DNA of 64,000 nucleotides from Melioribacteraceae bacterium (GCA_026417375.1 JAOADJ010000008.1:32640-96639); one strand, 5' to 3'. Counted from the first letter of the stretch, positions 17,965 to 28,231 are shown. Notes: generated by a model not told the origin, from the sequence alone. Numbers and translations are program-made.

Positions 17965-20364
17965 TCATTTTATTTTTAATTCATGAATTCCACCAGCAAA
18001 ATCTTTTAACGACTGAATTTCAATTTTAACAGCTTGTGTTTTTACGGTTTCAAATTCAACTAAATTATATTTGTCTTTTTCTGTTGAATATGGATTTGAA
18101 TTTGTTGGATATACAGCTCTCCATTTATCATTTTCATCTTTATAAAATACTTTCCATGATTCAGGAACTCTGCATTCACCAATTCCGGTATCGTCAAACC
18201 AATAAATTTCAACAGAAGAAATTTCTTTAGGTTCAGCAAAATTAATTTCAATAAATTCTTTTTCACCTTTGCTGGGCCACCAATGAAAATATGGATAAGA
18301 ATTATCATTAGAAAATTTTGGTTCGAGTTGATCTTTAATTGCATCTAAATTTTTCCCGTGTGATGAGTTTAGTTTTGCATCAGATAAAATTGATTTCCCG
18401 TAAAGTGGCCGAACATATTTTTCATCTTTTGCAATCCAGACACTCATTTCACCTTTCCCACGATGAGCCCATGCATAGTAAGGAATCGCCGTGAATTCCT
18501 GTTCTTCAAAAATTAGTTTGTTTTCATTGTTCACTTTATAACCTTTTGCTTTTCCGGTTATAATTTGTACACCATTCAATAAATCTTTTTCATATCTGGT
18601 TTTTAATTCATCTTCCTCATTCAATAAAATATTTCTTACAAAACCATCTTTGTTATCTTTCCATTCTAAAGCATAAATTATTGGTCCACGTTGTAATGCA
18701 ATTTTTCCTTTATCAGCTTCAACTTTTTCATGAGCTTCTATTCGTCTAATTTCCATTGGGAAATAAATTTCTATTTTATCATTTTTATTCCAGGTTCTTT
18801 CAATTGTTGCATAACCATTTTGAATTTTAGGTGATGTAATATTTCCATTTACACTTAAAAAAACTTTTTCTTTTTGAAAATCTATAAATTTATAAAGGTT
18901 AGATGGCATAGCTTTATTTTGAGACCAACCCGGTATTCTTATTTTAATTGTGAATTTTTGATTTTCTTTTTCCGGATTAATTATCAAATCAATTTTACCT
19001 TGCCAGGGATATTCGGTTATTTGTTCAATTGTAACTTTTCCAGTTGGTGTTTCTAATGTGGTTTCGTTGTTAGTAAAAAGATTAACAAAAATTTTATCTT
19101 CATTAATTGCATAAATATAATTTGCAACTGAAGCAATAAAACGAGTAACATTTGTTGGACAACAAGCACAATCGAACCAGCGAGAACGTTCATGTGTTCC
19201 GAAAGATTCTAAAACATTCGGATAAAAAAACAAATCGCCACTCATTCCAATTCCTGAAAGCAAAGCATTGTATAATGTTTTTTCTAAGATATCTATATAC
19301 TTTGAATCCCCTTTTAACAAAAACATTCTGTGATTCCACATAATATTTGCAATTGAAGCACAGGTTTCGTTATAAGCACTTGCATTTGGCAATTCATAAT
19401 TTTTTCCAAATCCTTCCCAAGAACCTGTTGCCCCTAAGCCACCGGTTAAATATATTTTTTTACTAACAACATTATCCCAAATTTTATCGAGTGCTTTTAT
19501 ATAATTTTTATCACCTGTTAATGCCGCAACATCTGCCATTGCAGAATACATGTATCCGGCACGAACAGCATGACCCACAGCTTCGTTTTGTTCTATTACT
19601 GGTTTATGGTCTTGATTATATTCTCCCCAAGATTTTCTGCCATTTAAATACTTTCCACGCATATCAAGAAAAAATTTTGCAAGTTTTAAATAACTTTCTT
19701 TTCCTGTTAACCTATATAATTTTACTAAACCAATTTCAATTTCTTGATGTCCTGTTGGCAATTGTAATTTTCCTACACCAAAATTTTTTTCAACTAATTC
19801 AGCACTTTTCAAAGCAATGTCCAAAAGATTTTTTTTGCCGGTTGCTAAATGATGAGCAACAGCTGCTTCATATAAATGACCAAGATTATAAAGTTCATGA
19901 CTCCATTCTTCATTTAACCATCTTTTTTCTCCCATAACTTTTTCAAATTTTTTTGTTCCCATTGTTCTTGGAGTATAGAGATATCCATCTTCTTCTTGAG
20001 CAATTGCAATAAGATTAATAACTGAATCTATTTTCGTTTCAAGATTTGGATCTGGCTTTAACATAAGTGAATAAGAAGCTCCTTCAATTACTTTAAATAC
20101 ATCACTATCATCAAAATAAAATTTGCTACAAAAGTCACCTGTTTCTTTTTTGCCGGCTATAGCAAAATTTTTAATTCTTCCTGTTTCCTCTAGTAATTTT
20201 AAAGCATATGGAATTGTAACAGTTCTGTTTGTTTCCATTCTTTTAAACCAAAATCCATCTTTTAAATGAACCTTCGTAAAGGGAATGGGTTGAATGGGAT
20301 AATCTTTTGTTTGAGAGAAAATGAATGTTGATAAAGCAATGCAAAGAAAAATTACTTTTTTCAT
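17965..20364 (-). CDS. GH127 beta-L-arabinofuranosidase-like glycoside hydrolase, exported
   Basis: This is a 799-residue protein with a signal peptide (1-18, MKKVIFLCIALSTFIFSQ). The catalytic alpha/alpha barrel includes NETCASIANIMWNHRMF (about 330) and RWFDCACCPTNVTRFIAS (about 400), which match the Zn/Cys site of GH127 enzymes (the Glu-x-Cys pair and the adjacent Cys-Cys pair including the nucleophile). The C-terminal ~150 residues form beta-rich and F5/8-type discoidin-like parts (EINFAEPKEISSVEIYWFDD, ESWKVFYKDENDKWR), probably a carbohydrate-binding module. GH127 also contains members with other sugar specificities, so L-arabinofuranoside is the best guess, not proven. It is divergent from the plus-strand GH20-GH125-GH92 genes. 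Confidence 0.85.
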   Translation of the reverse strand: MKKVIFLCIALSTFIFSQTKDYPIQPIPFTKVHLKDGFWFKRMETNRTVTIPYALKLLEETGRIKNFAIAGKKETGDFCSKFYFDDSDVFKVIEGASYSLMLKPDPNLETKIDSVINLIAIAQEEDGYLYTPRTMGTKKFEKVMGEKRWLNEEWSHELYNLGHLYEAAVAHHLATGKKNLLDIALKSAELVEKNFGVGKLQLPTGHQEIEIGLVKLYRLTGKESYLKLAKFFLDMRGKYLNGRKSWGEYNQDHKPVIEQNEAVGHAVRAGYMYSAMADVAALTGDKNYIKALDKIWDNVVSKKIYLTGGLGATGSWEGFGKNYELPNASAYNETCASIANIMWNHRMFLLKGDSKYIDILEKTLYNALLSGIGMSGDLFFYPNVLESFGTHERSRWFDCACCPTNVTRFIASVANYIYAINEDKIFVNLFTNNETTLETPTGKVTIEQITEYPWQGKIDLIINPEKENQKFTIKIRIPGWSQNKAMPSNLYKFIDFQKEKVFLSVNGNITSPKIQNGYATIERTWNKNDKIEIYFPMEIRRIEAHEKVEADKGKIALQRGPIIYALEWKDNKDGFVRNILLNEEDELKTRYEKDLLNGVQIITGKAKGYKVNNENKLIFEEQEFTAIPYYAWAHRGKGEMSVWIAKDEKYVRPLYGKSILSDAKLNSSHGKNLDAIKDQLEPKFSNDNSYPYFHWWPSKGEKEFIEINFAEPKEISSVEIYWFDDTGIGECRVPESWKVFYKDENDKWRAVYPTNSNPYSTEKDKYNLVEFETVKTQAVKIEIQSLKDFAGGIHELKIK

Positions 20365-20474
20365 TTTTTCCTCTTTTATTTATATGTAAGTTAAGCCAAG
20401 TGAAATTAATTATCTATATTTTAAAAGCTGGTTCTTTAATTTTTTTTATTCATAACAATTTTAAGATTATTAAA

Positions 20475-20993
20475 ATGTTTAATGAAAGGTTTGCAAAATC
20501 AATATTTATAATAACTTTATTAATAAGTTTATTACTACCAATTTATTTTTATGTACAATTGCCGGAAAGAATTGCTTCTCATTTCAATTTTAATAATGAA
20601 GCTGATGGATGGATGAATAAATCGAGCTATTTGCTTTTTCATTTTGGAATGATTTTTTTCTTTGTTATTATTTTCACTGGTTTATCCTATCTCATTCCAA
20701 AATTTCCTGTTACCTTAATCAATTTACCTAACAAAGATTATTGGTTAAATGAGAAAAGAAAATTATTTACTTTCTCTTTAATTAAAACTTTGCTTTACCA
20801 TTTAAATTCTTTGTGTTTAATACTTTTTGTTGTTATTGATTATCTTATTTATAAAGCCAACATAGATGGCACAAACAAACTTTGGTCTTTTTCATGGTTT
20901 ATAATTTTATCATTTCTTTTCGCAACCGGATTTTTAATTATTAAATTCATTTTATTTTTTAACAATAAAGAAAATCAAATGGGTGAAGAATGA
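20475..20993 (+). CDS. DUF1648 domain membrane protein
   Basis: This is a 172-residue integral membrane protein. I place the start at ATG 20475 because the longer frame from 20325 runs back into the divergent GH127 gene and has no family-like residues. Helix 1 is at about 8-28, followed by LPERIASHFNFNNEADGWMNKS, the hallmark of the DUF1648 domain, then about three more helices. DUF1648 proteins are of unknown function, sometimes near transport or regulatory genes. The stop overlaps the GH20 start as ATGA, so the gene is the first of the hydrolase operon and may be translationally coupled to it. Confidence 0.75.
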   Translation: MFNERFAKSIFIITLLISLLLPIYFYVQLPERIASHFNFNNEADGWMNKSSYLLFHFGMIFFFVIIFTGLSYLIPKFPVTLINLPNKDYWLNEKRKLFTFSLIKTLLYHLNSLCLILFVVIDYLIYKANIDGTNKLWSFSWFIILSFLFATGFLIIKFILFFNNKENQMGEE

Positions 20994-23203
20994 AATTAAA
21001 AGCTTTTCTATTTTTAAGTTTTTTATTTATTACAACAAACTATTCCAAAGAAAACATTTCGATAATTCCGAAACCACTAAAGTTAGAAATTAGCTCCGGA
21101 GAATTTGTTTTTAACCAAAGCACAAAAATTTGGATTGACCCGGGCAAAGAAATGGAAACGCTTGGTAATTATTTTACAGATTTTATTAATCACAAAACTG
21201 GTTTAAAACTTTTGGCAACCTGGAAAATGACACAAGATATTCCCAAAAGTTTAGTTCGCATAGAATTCAAAAATGATTTTAAAAATGATGAAGCTTACTC
21301 TTTATCAATAAAACCAAATGTTATAAAAATAAGTGCTAAAACTGGTGCGGGAATTTTTTATGCTTTCCAAACATTGTTTCAATTATTCTCACCCAATGAA
21401 AGACAAAATAAAATTCAATGTTTAAATATTTATGACGAACCACGCTTTCAATGGAGAGGTGCACATCTTGATGTTTGCCGTCATTTTTTCCCGATTGAAT
21501 TCGTAAAAAAATATATCGACATACTTTCAATGTATAAAATGAATAGATTTCATTGGCATTTGACTGAAGATCAGGGTTGGAGAATTGAAATAAAAAAATA
21601 CCCAAAGCTTACAGAAATTGGTGCCTGGCGTAAAGATATAAATGGAAATTTATATGGTGGATTTTATACTCAGGAACAAATTAAAGATGTAATTGAATAC
21701 GCAAAGAAAAAATATATTACTATTATCCCCGAAATTGAAATGCCCGGACATTCTGTTGCCGCTCTTTCTGCTTATCCCGAACTATCTTGTTCAGGCGGAC
21801 CTTTTGAAGTTGAAACTAATTGGGGAATTTTTAAAGATGTTTTTTGCGCCGGCAATGATAGTACATTTAATTTTCTTCAAAATATTTTAAGTGAAGTTAT
21901 TGATTTGTTTCCAAGTGATATTATTCATATCGGTGGCGATGAAGTTCCAAAAGATAGATGGAAAGAATGTTTAAAATGTCAATTGAGAATGAAAACCGAA
22001 AACTTAAAAGATGAACATGAATTACAAAGTTACTTTATCCATAGAATAGAAAAATTTGTAAACTCAAAAGGGAAAAAAATTATTGGCTGGGACGAAATTC
22101 TTGAAGGTGGTCTGGCACCAAACGCATTAGTTATGAGTTGGCGTGGCGTTTCCGGTGGAATTGCTGCTGCAAAAGAAAAACATTATGTTGTTATGAGTCC
22201 CGGAACACATTGTTATTTTGACCATTATCAAGCTTTGCAAAATGAACCTAAAGCAATCGGCGGTTACACTTCCTTAGAAAAAGTTTATTCCTATGAACCA
22301 ATTCCATCAGAATTAAATGATGATGAAGCAAAATACATTCTCGGCGCTCAGGCTAATCTTTGGACTGAATATATTGAAACTACTGACCATGTTGAATATA
22401 TGTTACTGCCAAGATTAATTGCTTTGAGTGAAGTTGTTTGGTCAGATAAAAATTCTAAAAACTTAGATGACTTTTTATCAAGAATCAAAAAACATTACGA
22501 TCTGTTAATAAGCAAGAACATTAATTTCAGAATTCCGACACCACTTCAAGATGAAAATGAAATTTTATTTTCGAATGAAACTAAAGTTGTTTTCAATAAA
22601 CCAATTGAAAACTCAAAAATATTTTTTACAATTGACGGAACCGAACCGACAACAAATTCTATAGTTTACAAAGAACCTCTGGTTATTGAAAATGATTTGT
22701 TAATCAAAGCAAAAACATTTTTACCAAATGGTAAATCAAGTTCTGTTTCAACAGTTCAATTTTCCAAAATTGATTCAACATTCAATGGCATCTTTTATAA
22801 ATATTTTGAAGGAGTGTTTGATTCAATTCCGAATTTTTCAAATCTAAAACCAACGAGAGAAGGAAAAATTTATAAACTTAATCTAAGAGAACTAAAACCT
22901 GAAAAAGAAAGTTTTGCGGTTTCAATTTCTGGTTATATAAATATTGAAAAAGATGACAACTATAAATTCTACCTTTCTAGTGATGATGGAAGTAAGCTTT
23001 TAATAAATAACAAAATATTAATTGATAATGATGGCTCTCACTCTTTAAGAGAAATGACTAATTCAATCTTTTTAACAAAAGGAAAAGTTCCATTTGAAAT
23101 TCAATACTTCAACAAATGGGGTTCAAGTAATCTTAAATTAGAGTTTGAAACTTCTGATTCGAAAAGAAAATCAATTTCTGCAAATATGCTTTTATCAAAT
23201 TAA
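20990..23203 (+). CDS. GH20 beta-N-acetylhexosaminidase with PA14 domain, exported
   Basis: This is a 737-residue protein with a signal peptide (1-18). Order: GH20b N-terminal domain (about 24-145, ISIIPKPLKLEI...FYAFQTLFQLF), catalytic TIM barrel (about 148-490, FQWRGAHLDVCRHF, FHWHLTEDQGWRIEIKKYP, EIEMPGHSVAALSAYPEL) with the catalytic pair D317-E318 in HIGGDEVPKDRWKEC, then a C-terminal Ig-like domain (about 520-580, IFFTIDGTEPTTNS) and a PA14 domain (about 600-730, FYLSSDDGSKLLINN). It removes terminal beta-linked GlcNAc/GalNAc. It overlaps the preceding gene by 4 nt and is followed 11 nt later by the GH125 gene, which supports a role in N-glycan-like breakdown. Confidence 0.93.
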   Translation: MKLKAFLFLSFLFITTNYSKENISIIPKPLKLEISSGEFVFNQSTKIWIDPGKEMETLGNYFTDFINHKTGLKLLATWKMTQDIPKSLVRIEFKNDFKNDEAYSLSIKPNVIKISAKTGAGIFYAFQTLFQLFSPNERQNKIQCLNIYDEPRFQWRGAHLDVCRHFFPIEFVKKYIDILSMYKMNRFHWHLTEDQGWRIEIKKYPKLTEIGAWRKDINGNLYGGFYTQEQIKDVIEYAKKKYITIIPEIEMPGHSVAALSAYPELSCSGGPFEVETNWGIFKDVFCAGNDSTFNFLQNILSEVIDLFPSDIIHIGGDEVPKDRWKECLKCQLRMKTENLKDEHELQSYFIHRIEKFVNSKGKKIIGWDEILEGGLAPNALVMSWRGVSGGIAAAKEKHYVVMSPGTHCYFDHYQALQNEPKAIGGYTSLEKVYSYEPIPSELNDDEAKYILGAQANLWTEYIETTDHVEYMLLPRLIALSEVVWSDKNSKNLDDFLSRIKKHYDLLISKNINFRIPTPLQDENEILFSNETKVVFNKPIENSKIFFTIDGTEPTTNSIVYKEPLVIENDLLIKAKTFLPNGKSSSVSTVQFSKIDSTFNGIFYKYFEGVFDSIPNFSNLKPTREGKIYKLNLRELKPEKESFAVSISGYINIEKDDNYKFYLSSDDGSKLLINNKILIDNDGSHSLREMTNSIFLTKGKVPFEIQYFNKWGSSNLKLEFETSDSKRKSISANMLLSN

Positions 23204-23214
23204 AGATAAACATT

Positions 23215-24648
23215 ATGAAAAACAGAAGAGAATTTATTAAAACAAGTTCGCTTGCAATTGCCGGTATCAGTTTATCGAATTTAAATTTTACTACAAATTT
23301 TGTCTTCAAAGAGTTTGAATCAAAAAGACCAAAACTTGCTGAAAGAAAATTCATAAGCACAGCAGTAGAAAATGAAATTGAAAAAATGAAAAGTAAAATT
23401 GCCGATAAAGAACTAGGCTGGCTTTTCGAAAATTGTTTTCCAAATACATTAGATACAACTGTTACTTTTAAAGTTATTGATAATAAACCGGATACATTTG
23501 TAATTACAGGTGATATACATGCAATGTGGTTAAGAGATTCTACTGCTCAGGTTTGGCCTTATCTGCAATTAGTTAATAAAGATGAAAAATTAAAACAATT
23601 GATTGCAGGAGTAATTAATAGACAAACAAAATGTATTTTAATTGATCCATATGCAAATGCATTTAATGATGGACCCGGCGATTCACCATGGAAAAATGAT
23701 ATTACAGAAATGAAACCCGAACTTCATGAACGCAAATGGGAAATTGATTCATTATGTTATCCGATCAGATTAGCATATGGCTATTGGAAAACAACAAATG
23801 ATAAATCAATCTTTTCGAAAGAATGGATTGATGCAATGAACCTTGTTTATAAAACATTTCGCGAGCAACAAAGAAAAGATGGAACTTCACCCTATAAATT
23901 TATGAGAACAACTTCCTGGGCAACTGATGGTGTTGTTCTTGGTGGTTATGGAAATCCCATAAATCCTGTTGGATTAATTGTTTCTATTTTTAGACCGAGT
24001 GATGATGCTACAATTTTTCCATTTTTAATTCCTTCAAATTATTTTGCATTGGTATCAATGCGTCAATTAACCGAAATTTTTAATACTGCACTGAACGATA
24101 ACGAAACTGCTATGAATTGGCTTTTATTTGGAGATGAACTTGAAGAAGCGTTAAACATTTATGCAGTACACGATCACTTAAATTTTGGAAATATATTTGC
24201 TTATGAAGTTGATGGTTTCGGAAACAAATTATTTATGGATGATGCCAATATTCCAAGTTTACTTTCACTTCCATATCTAAAGGCTGTTAATCAAAATGAA
24301 GAAGTTTATCAAAACACAAGAAAATTTTTATTTAGTAAAAACAATCCATATTATTTTGAAGGGAAAGCAGGAAAAGGTATTGGTGGTCCTCACGCAGGTT
24401 TAAATATGATTTGGCATTTATCAATTATAATGCGTGGATTAACAAGTAATAATAAAAATGAAATTCGTGAGTGTATAAAAACTTTAAAATATACACACGC
24501 AAATAGTGGTTTTATGCACGAATCATTTCATAAAGATGATGCTTCGAAATTTACACGTAAATGGTTTGCATGGGCTAACACTTTGTTTGGTGAATTTATA
24601 TTAAAGGTAAATGATTTGTACCCCGAGTTATTAAAAGAAATATATTAA
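23215..24648 (+). CDS. GH125 exo-alpha-1,6-mannosidase, Tat-type signal
   Basis: This is a 477-residue protein. The N-terminus (KNRREFIKTSSLAIAG) has a twin-arginine-like motif and a hydrophobic stretch, suggesting export by the Tat route. The catalytic domain contains TFVITGDIHAMWLRDSTAQVWPY, INRQTKCILIDPYANAFND, DSLCYPIRLAYGYWKTT and FGKIFAY-type segments characteristic of GH125 (DUF1237). The family is inverting exo-alpha-1,6-mannosidases acting on alpha-mannosides. It is placed between GH20 and GH92-GH47 genes in the same direction with 11- and 55-nt gaps, so the three plausibly act together on one mannose-rich substrate. Confidence 0.92.
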   Translation: MKNRREFIKTSSLAIAGISLSNLNFTTNFVFKEFESKRPKLAERKFISTAVENEIEKMKSKIADKELGWLFENCFPNTLDTTVTFKVIDNKPDTFVITGDIHAMWLRDSTAQVWPYLQLVNKDEKLKQLIAGVINRQTKCILIDPYANAFNDGPGDSPWKNDITEMKPELHERKWEIDSLCYPIRLAYGYWKTTNDKSIFSKEWIDAMNLVYKTFREQQRKDGTSPYKFMRTTSWATDGVVLGGYGNPINPVGLIVSIFRPSDDATIFPFLIPSNYFALVSMRQLTEIFNTALNDNETAMNWLLFGDELEEALNIYAVHDHLNFGNIFAYEVDGFGNKLFMDDANIPSLLSLPYLKAVNQNEEVYQNTRKFLFSKNNPYYFEGKAGKGIGGPHAGLNMIWHLSIIMRGLTSNNKNEIRECIKTLKYTHANSGFMHESFHKDDASKFTRKWFAWANTLFGEFILKVNDLYPELLKEIY

Positions 24649-24703
24649 ACTTCACACACCAAAAGTATTTTACTTAATTATTAATTTTAAATTCAGGTGA
24701 AAT

Positions 24704-27700
24704 ATGAGAGCAAAAATTTTAATTCTACTTTTTATTTCAACTTCATTTCTTAATTCACAAAATTTTGTAAAGTATGTAAATCCATTTATGGGAACGAACG
24801 GGCATGGTCATGTTTATCCTGGTGCAACTGTACCATTTGGAATGGTTCAACTTAGTCCCGATAATGGAAGAGGTGGTTGGGATTGGTGCTCGGGTTATAA
24901 TTATTCCGATAGCTTAATTGCTGGTTTTAGCCATACTCATTTGAGTGGCACTGGTATTGGTGATTTGTGTGATATTAGTTTTATGCCTTTTGTATCAAAA
25001 ATTTATTTAACTGAAAATGAATTAGTTAAAAAAAATTTTCAAACTAAATTCAATCATAAAAATGAAAAAGCTTCACCTGGGTTTTACTCTGTTCAACTTG
25101 ATAATAAAATTAAAGTTGAATTAACTGCTTCATTAAGAACAGGATTACAACAATATGTTTTTCCAAAAGGGGAAAATAATTACGTTAAAATTGATCTTGG
25201 TTTTGCAATTAATTGGGATACACCTGTTGAAACTTATATTAAAGTTATCGACTCAAGAAAAATTGTTGGGTATCGTTTATCAAAAGGTTGGGCAGAAGAT
25301 CAAAGAGTTTATTTTGTAACAGAATTTTCTAAACCATTTTCAAAATATTTAATTGCAAATGACACAACAGCTTTTCTAACTCTTTCAGAATTAAAATCCA
25401 AAAAAGCAAAAATCATTTTAAAATTTGATGATAATGATCTGTTAATTAAAACATCAATATCATCTGTAAGCATTGAAAATGCTGAAAAGAATTTACTGGC
25501 AGATAAAGTTGAATGGGATTTCAAAAAAACAAAACTTGAAGCTGAAAAACTTTGGAATAAAGAATTGAGCAAAATAGTTGTTAAAAGCAAAGACAAAAAA
25601 TTATTAACAACTTTTTACACATCACTTTATCGTACAATGCTTGCACCAATAATTTTTAATGATGCAAATGGCGAATACAAAGGAGCCGATGGAAAAATTC
25701 ATAAAGCAGAAAATTATAATCGCTATTCAATTTTTTCTTTGTGGGATACTTTTCGGGCTGAACATCCACTTTTTACAATATTCCAATCTGAGAGAGTTAA
25801 TGATTTAATAAATTCTATGCTGGCACATTACAGAGAATATGGGTTGCTACCTGTTTGGGAATTACTTGGAAACGAAACAAATTGTATGATTGGCTATCAT
25901 GCAATCCCGGTTATAGCAGATGCAATTCTAAAAGGTTACAATGGTTTTGACCATCGCGAAGCCTACACAGCAATGAAACTTTCAGCAATGCAAGATCAAT
26001 TTGGTTTAAAGTTTTATCGCGAGTTTGGTTACATTCCTGCTGATTCAATTAATGAATCTGTTTCACGCACACTTGAATATGCTTACGATGATTGGTGCAT
26101 TGCACAAGTTGCCAAAAAGCTTGGTGAAGAAGAAGATTACAAATATTTCTTAACTCGTTCTGAATATTATAAAAACTTATTTGATCCTGTCACAAAATTT
26201 ATGCGTGGTAAATTTGCTGATGGTAAATGGAGAACTCCTTTTAATCCTAAAGTTTCAGATCATCATACACATGATTTTACAGAAGCAAATTCATGGCAGT
26301 ATTCTTTTTTTGTTCCTCATGATATTCAAGGGTTAATTAATCTTTATGGTGGTAAAGAAATTTTCGAAAGGAAAGTAGATTCACTTTTTACAATTGATTC
26401 GATTGTTGAAGGAGAAAAAGTAAGTCCGGATATTAGTGGAATGGTAGGACAATATGCCCATGGAAATGAACCGAGCCATCATGCTGCATATCTTTTTAAT
26501 TTTGTTGGTCAGGCATGGAAAACTCAAAAATATGTTAATCATATTTTAAGAACTTTGTATAACTCAACTCCCGATGGTTTATGTGGCAACGAAGATTGTG
26601 GTCAAATGTCTGCCTGGTATGTTTTAAGTTCATTAGGAATTTATTCATTTAATCCGGCAGACCAAAAATATGTAATTGGTTCACCATTATTTGATGAAGC
26701 AATTATTAATTTATCAAATGGGAAAAGTTTTAAAATTTCAGCTTCAAATGTGTCGCAAAAAAATATTTATATAAAATCAGCAAAACTTAATGGCAAATTA
26801 TTATCACGAAGTTTTATAACTCATGATGAAATTTTAAACGGTGGAAATTTAGTTTTTCAAATGAGTTCAAAACCAAACACAAAACTTTGGAGCGATATAA
26901 ATTCATATCCACAATCTGAAACAAAAATTATTGAAACGGACAGGATTAACAAGAATGAATATGCAGAGAAAGTTAAACAAGATTTTCTTCACGCATGGAA
27001 CGCATATAAAAGATATGCCTGGGGATATGATGAACTAAAACCACTAACAAAAACTTCTCGTAATTGGTATGAAGAAACTTTATTAATGACTCCGGTTGAT
27101 GCATTTTCAACAATGAAATTAATGAAGCTCGAAAATGAAGCTAATGAAACAAAAAAATTAATTTTTGACAAACTAACTTTCGATAAAAATTTTTTTGTAA
27201 GCAATTTTGAAATCACTATTCGTTTGCTTGGTGGATTAATTTCTGCTTTTCAGCTTGATGGTGATATTCAATTTTTAAAATTAGCCGAAGATTTGGGGAA
27301 CAGATTATTGCCTGTTTTCAACTCACAAACAGGAATGCCATATCAACAAATAAATTTAAAAACAGGAGAGAAAAAAGGAAGAATAAGTAACCCGGCAGAA
27401 ATTGGAACATTAATGATTGAGTTCGGAACATTGAGTAAATTAACAGGTAATCCAATTTTTTATGAAAAAGCAAAAAAAGCTTTTGTTGAATGCTATAACC
27501 GTCGTTCTTCAATTGGTTTAGTTGGAACAACAATAGATGTTGAAACGGGTGAATGGAAAAATAAAGAAAGTCATATTAGCGGAATGATTGATAGTTATTA
27601 TGAGTATATGATAAAATCATATTTACTTTTCAAAGATGATGATTTTAAAAAGATGTATGAATCAAGTATAACTTCAGTTAATAAATATTTATATGATGAA

Positions 27701-28222
27701 GTTGAAACAGGTGCATGGTATGGAAGGGCTGATATGAATAACGGTCTTATTACAAGAAAATTATTTGGTGCTTTAGATGCTTTTATTCCTGCTGTTCTTG
27801 TTCTTGGTGGTGATATTGCCCGTGCTGAAAAAATTCAAAACAGTTGTTACAAAATGTGGAATCAATTTGGAATTGAGCCGGAAGAATTTAATTATAACAC
27901 TTTTGAAATAACTCATAAAAGTTATGTATTACGACCCGAAATAATTGAATCAGCATTCTATTTATACCGTTCAACTAAAGATCAAAAATATTTAGAAATG
28001 GGTATAACATTTTTTGAAAGCCTTCGGAAATATTGTAAAGTTGATGAAGGATATGCATCATTAAAAAATGTTATGAGTAAAGAGAAATTAGATAAAATGG
28101 AAAGTTTTCTTTTTGCTGAAACATTTAAGTATTTGTATTTACTTTTTGCACCAGAAGAAACTCTAGATTTATCTAAATATGTTTTTAATACAGAAGCTCA
28201 TCCGATCAAAATTGTAAATTAA
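24704..28222 (+). CDS. GH92-GH47 fusion alpha-mannosidase, exported
   Basis: This is a 1172-residue protein with a signal peptide (1-18, ending TSFLNSQ). Residues about 22-735 are a GH92 domain: YPGATVPFGMVQLSPD, GFSHTHLSGTG, GNEPSHHAAYLFN (about 586, acid) and GNEDCGQMSAWYVLSSLG (about 628, base site). Residues about 755-1170 are a GH47 (class I alpha-mannosidase) domain: DFLHAWNAYKRYAWGYDELK, TPVDAFSTMKLM, FEITIRLLGGLISAFQLDGD, SGMIDSYYEY, LRPEIIESAFYLYRS (about 1076) and the terminal Ca-binding Thr in FNTEAHP (about 1162). Both families are Ca2+-dependent inverting alpha-mannosidases; GH47 is typically alpha-1,2-specific. No stop or frame problem occurs between the parts, so the fusion appears genuine in this sequence. 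Confidence 0.93.
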   Translation: MRAKILILLFISTSFLNSQNFVKYVNPFMGTNGHGHVYPGATVPFGMVQLSPDNGRGGWDWCSGYNYSDSLIAGFSHTHLSGTGIGDLCDISFMPFVSKIYLTENELVKKNFQTKFNHKNEKASPGFYSVQLDNKIKVELTASLRTGLQQYVFPKGENNYVKIDLGFAINWDTPVETYIKVIDSRKIVGYRLSKGWAEDQRVYFVTEFSKPFSKYLIANDTTAFLTLSELKSKKAKIILKFDDNDLLIKTSISSVSIENAEKNLLADKVEWDFKKTKLEAEKLWNKELSKIVVKSKDKKLLTTFYTSLYRTMLAPIIFNDANGEYKGADGKIHKAENYNRYSIFSLWDTFRAEHPLFTIFQSERVNDLINSMLAHYREYGLLPVWELLGNETNCMIGYHAIPVIADAILKGYNGFDHREAYTAMKLSAMQDQFGLKFYREFGYIPADSINESVSRTLEYAYDDWCIAQVAKKLGEEEDYKYFLTRSEYYKNLFDPVTKFMRGKFADGKWRTPFNPKVSDHHTHDFTEANSWQYSFFVPHDIQGLINLYGGKEIFERKVDSLFTIDSIVEGEKVSPDISGMVGQYAHGNEPSHHAAYLFNFVGQAWKTQKYVNHILRTLYNSTPDGLCGNEDCGQMSAWYVLSSLGIYSFNPADQKYVIGSPLFDEAIINLSNGKSFKISASNVSQKNIYIKSAKLNGKLLSRSFITHDEILNGGNLVFQMSSKPNTKLWSDINSYPQSETKIIETDRINKNEYAEKVKQDFLHAWNAYKRYAWGYDELKPLTKTSRNWYEETLLMTPVDAFSTMKLMKLENEANETKKLIFDKLTFDKNFFVSNFEITIRLLGGLISAFQLDGDIQFLKLAEDLGNRLLPVFNSQTGMPYQQINLKTGEKKGRISNPAEIGTLMIEFGTLSKLTGNPIFYEKAKKAFVECYNRRSSIGLVGTTIDVETGEWKNKESHISGMIDSYYEYMIKSYLLFKDDDFKKMYESSITSVNKYLYDEVETGAWYGRADMNNGLITRKLFGALDAFIPAVLVLGGDIARAEKIQNSCYKMWNQFGIEPEEFNYNTFEITHKSYVLRPEIIESAFYLYRSTKDQKYLEMGITFFESLRKYCKVDEGYASLKNVMSKEKLDKMESFLFAETFKYLYLLFAPEETLDLSKYVFNTEAHPIKIVN

Positions 28223-28231
28223 TTGAGTAAA

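Noticed and set aside
19491..19937. 148-residue plus-strand open frame inside the GH127 gene
   Set aside because: Shadow frame antisense to a well-supported enzyme; its residues are runs of L, H, F and I typical of the reverse strand of A/T-rich coding DNA.
20325..20474. Longer N-terminus of the DUF1648 protein
   Set aside because: It overlaps the divergent GH127 start, and the family-like sequence begins at the ATG at 20475.
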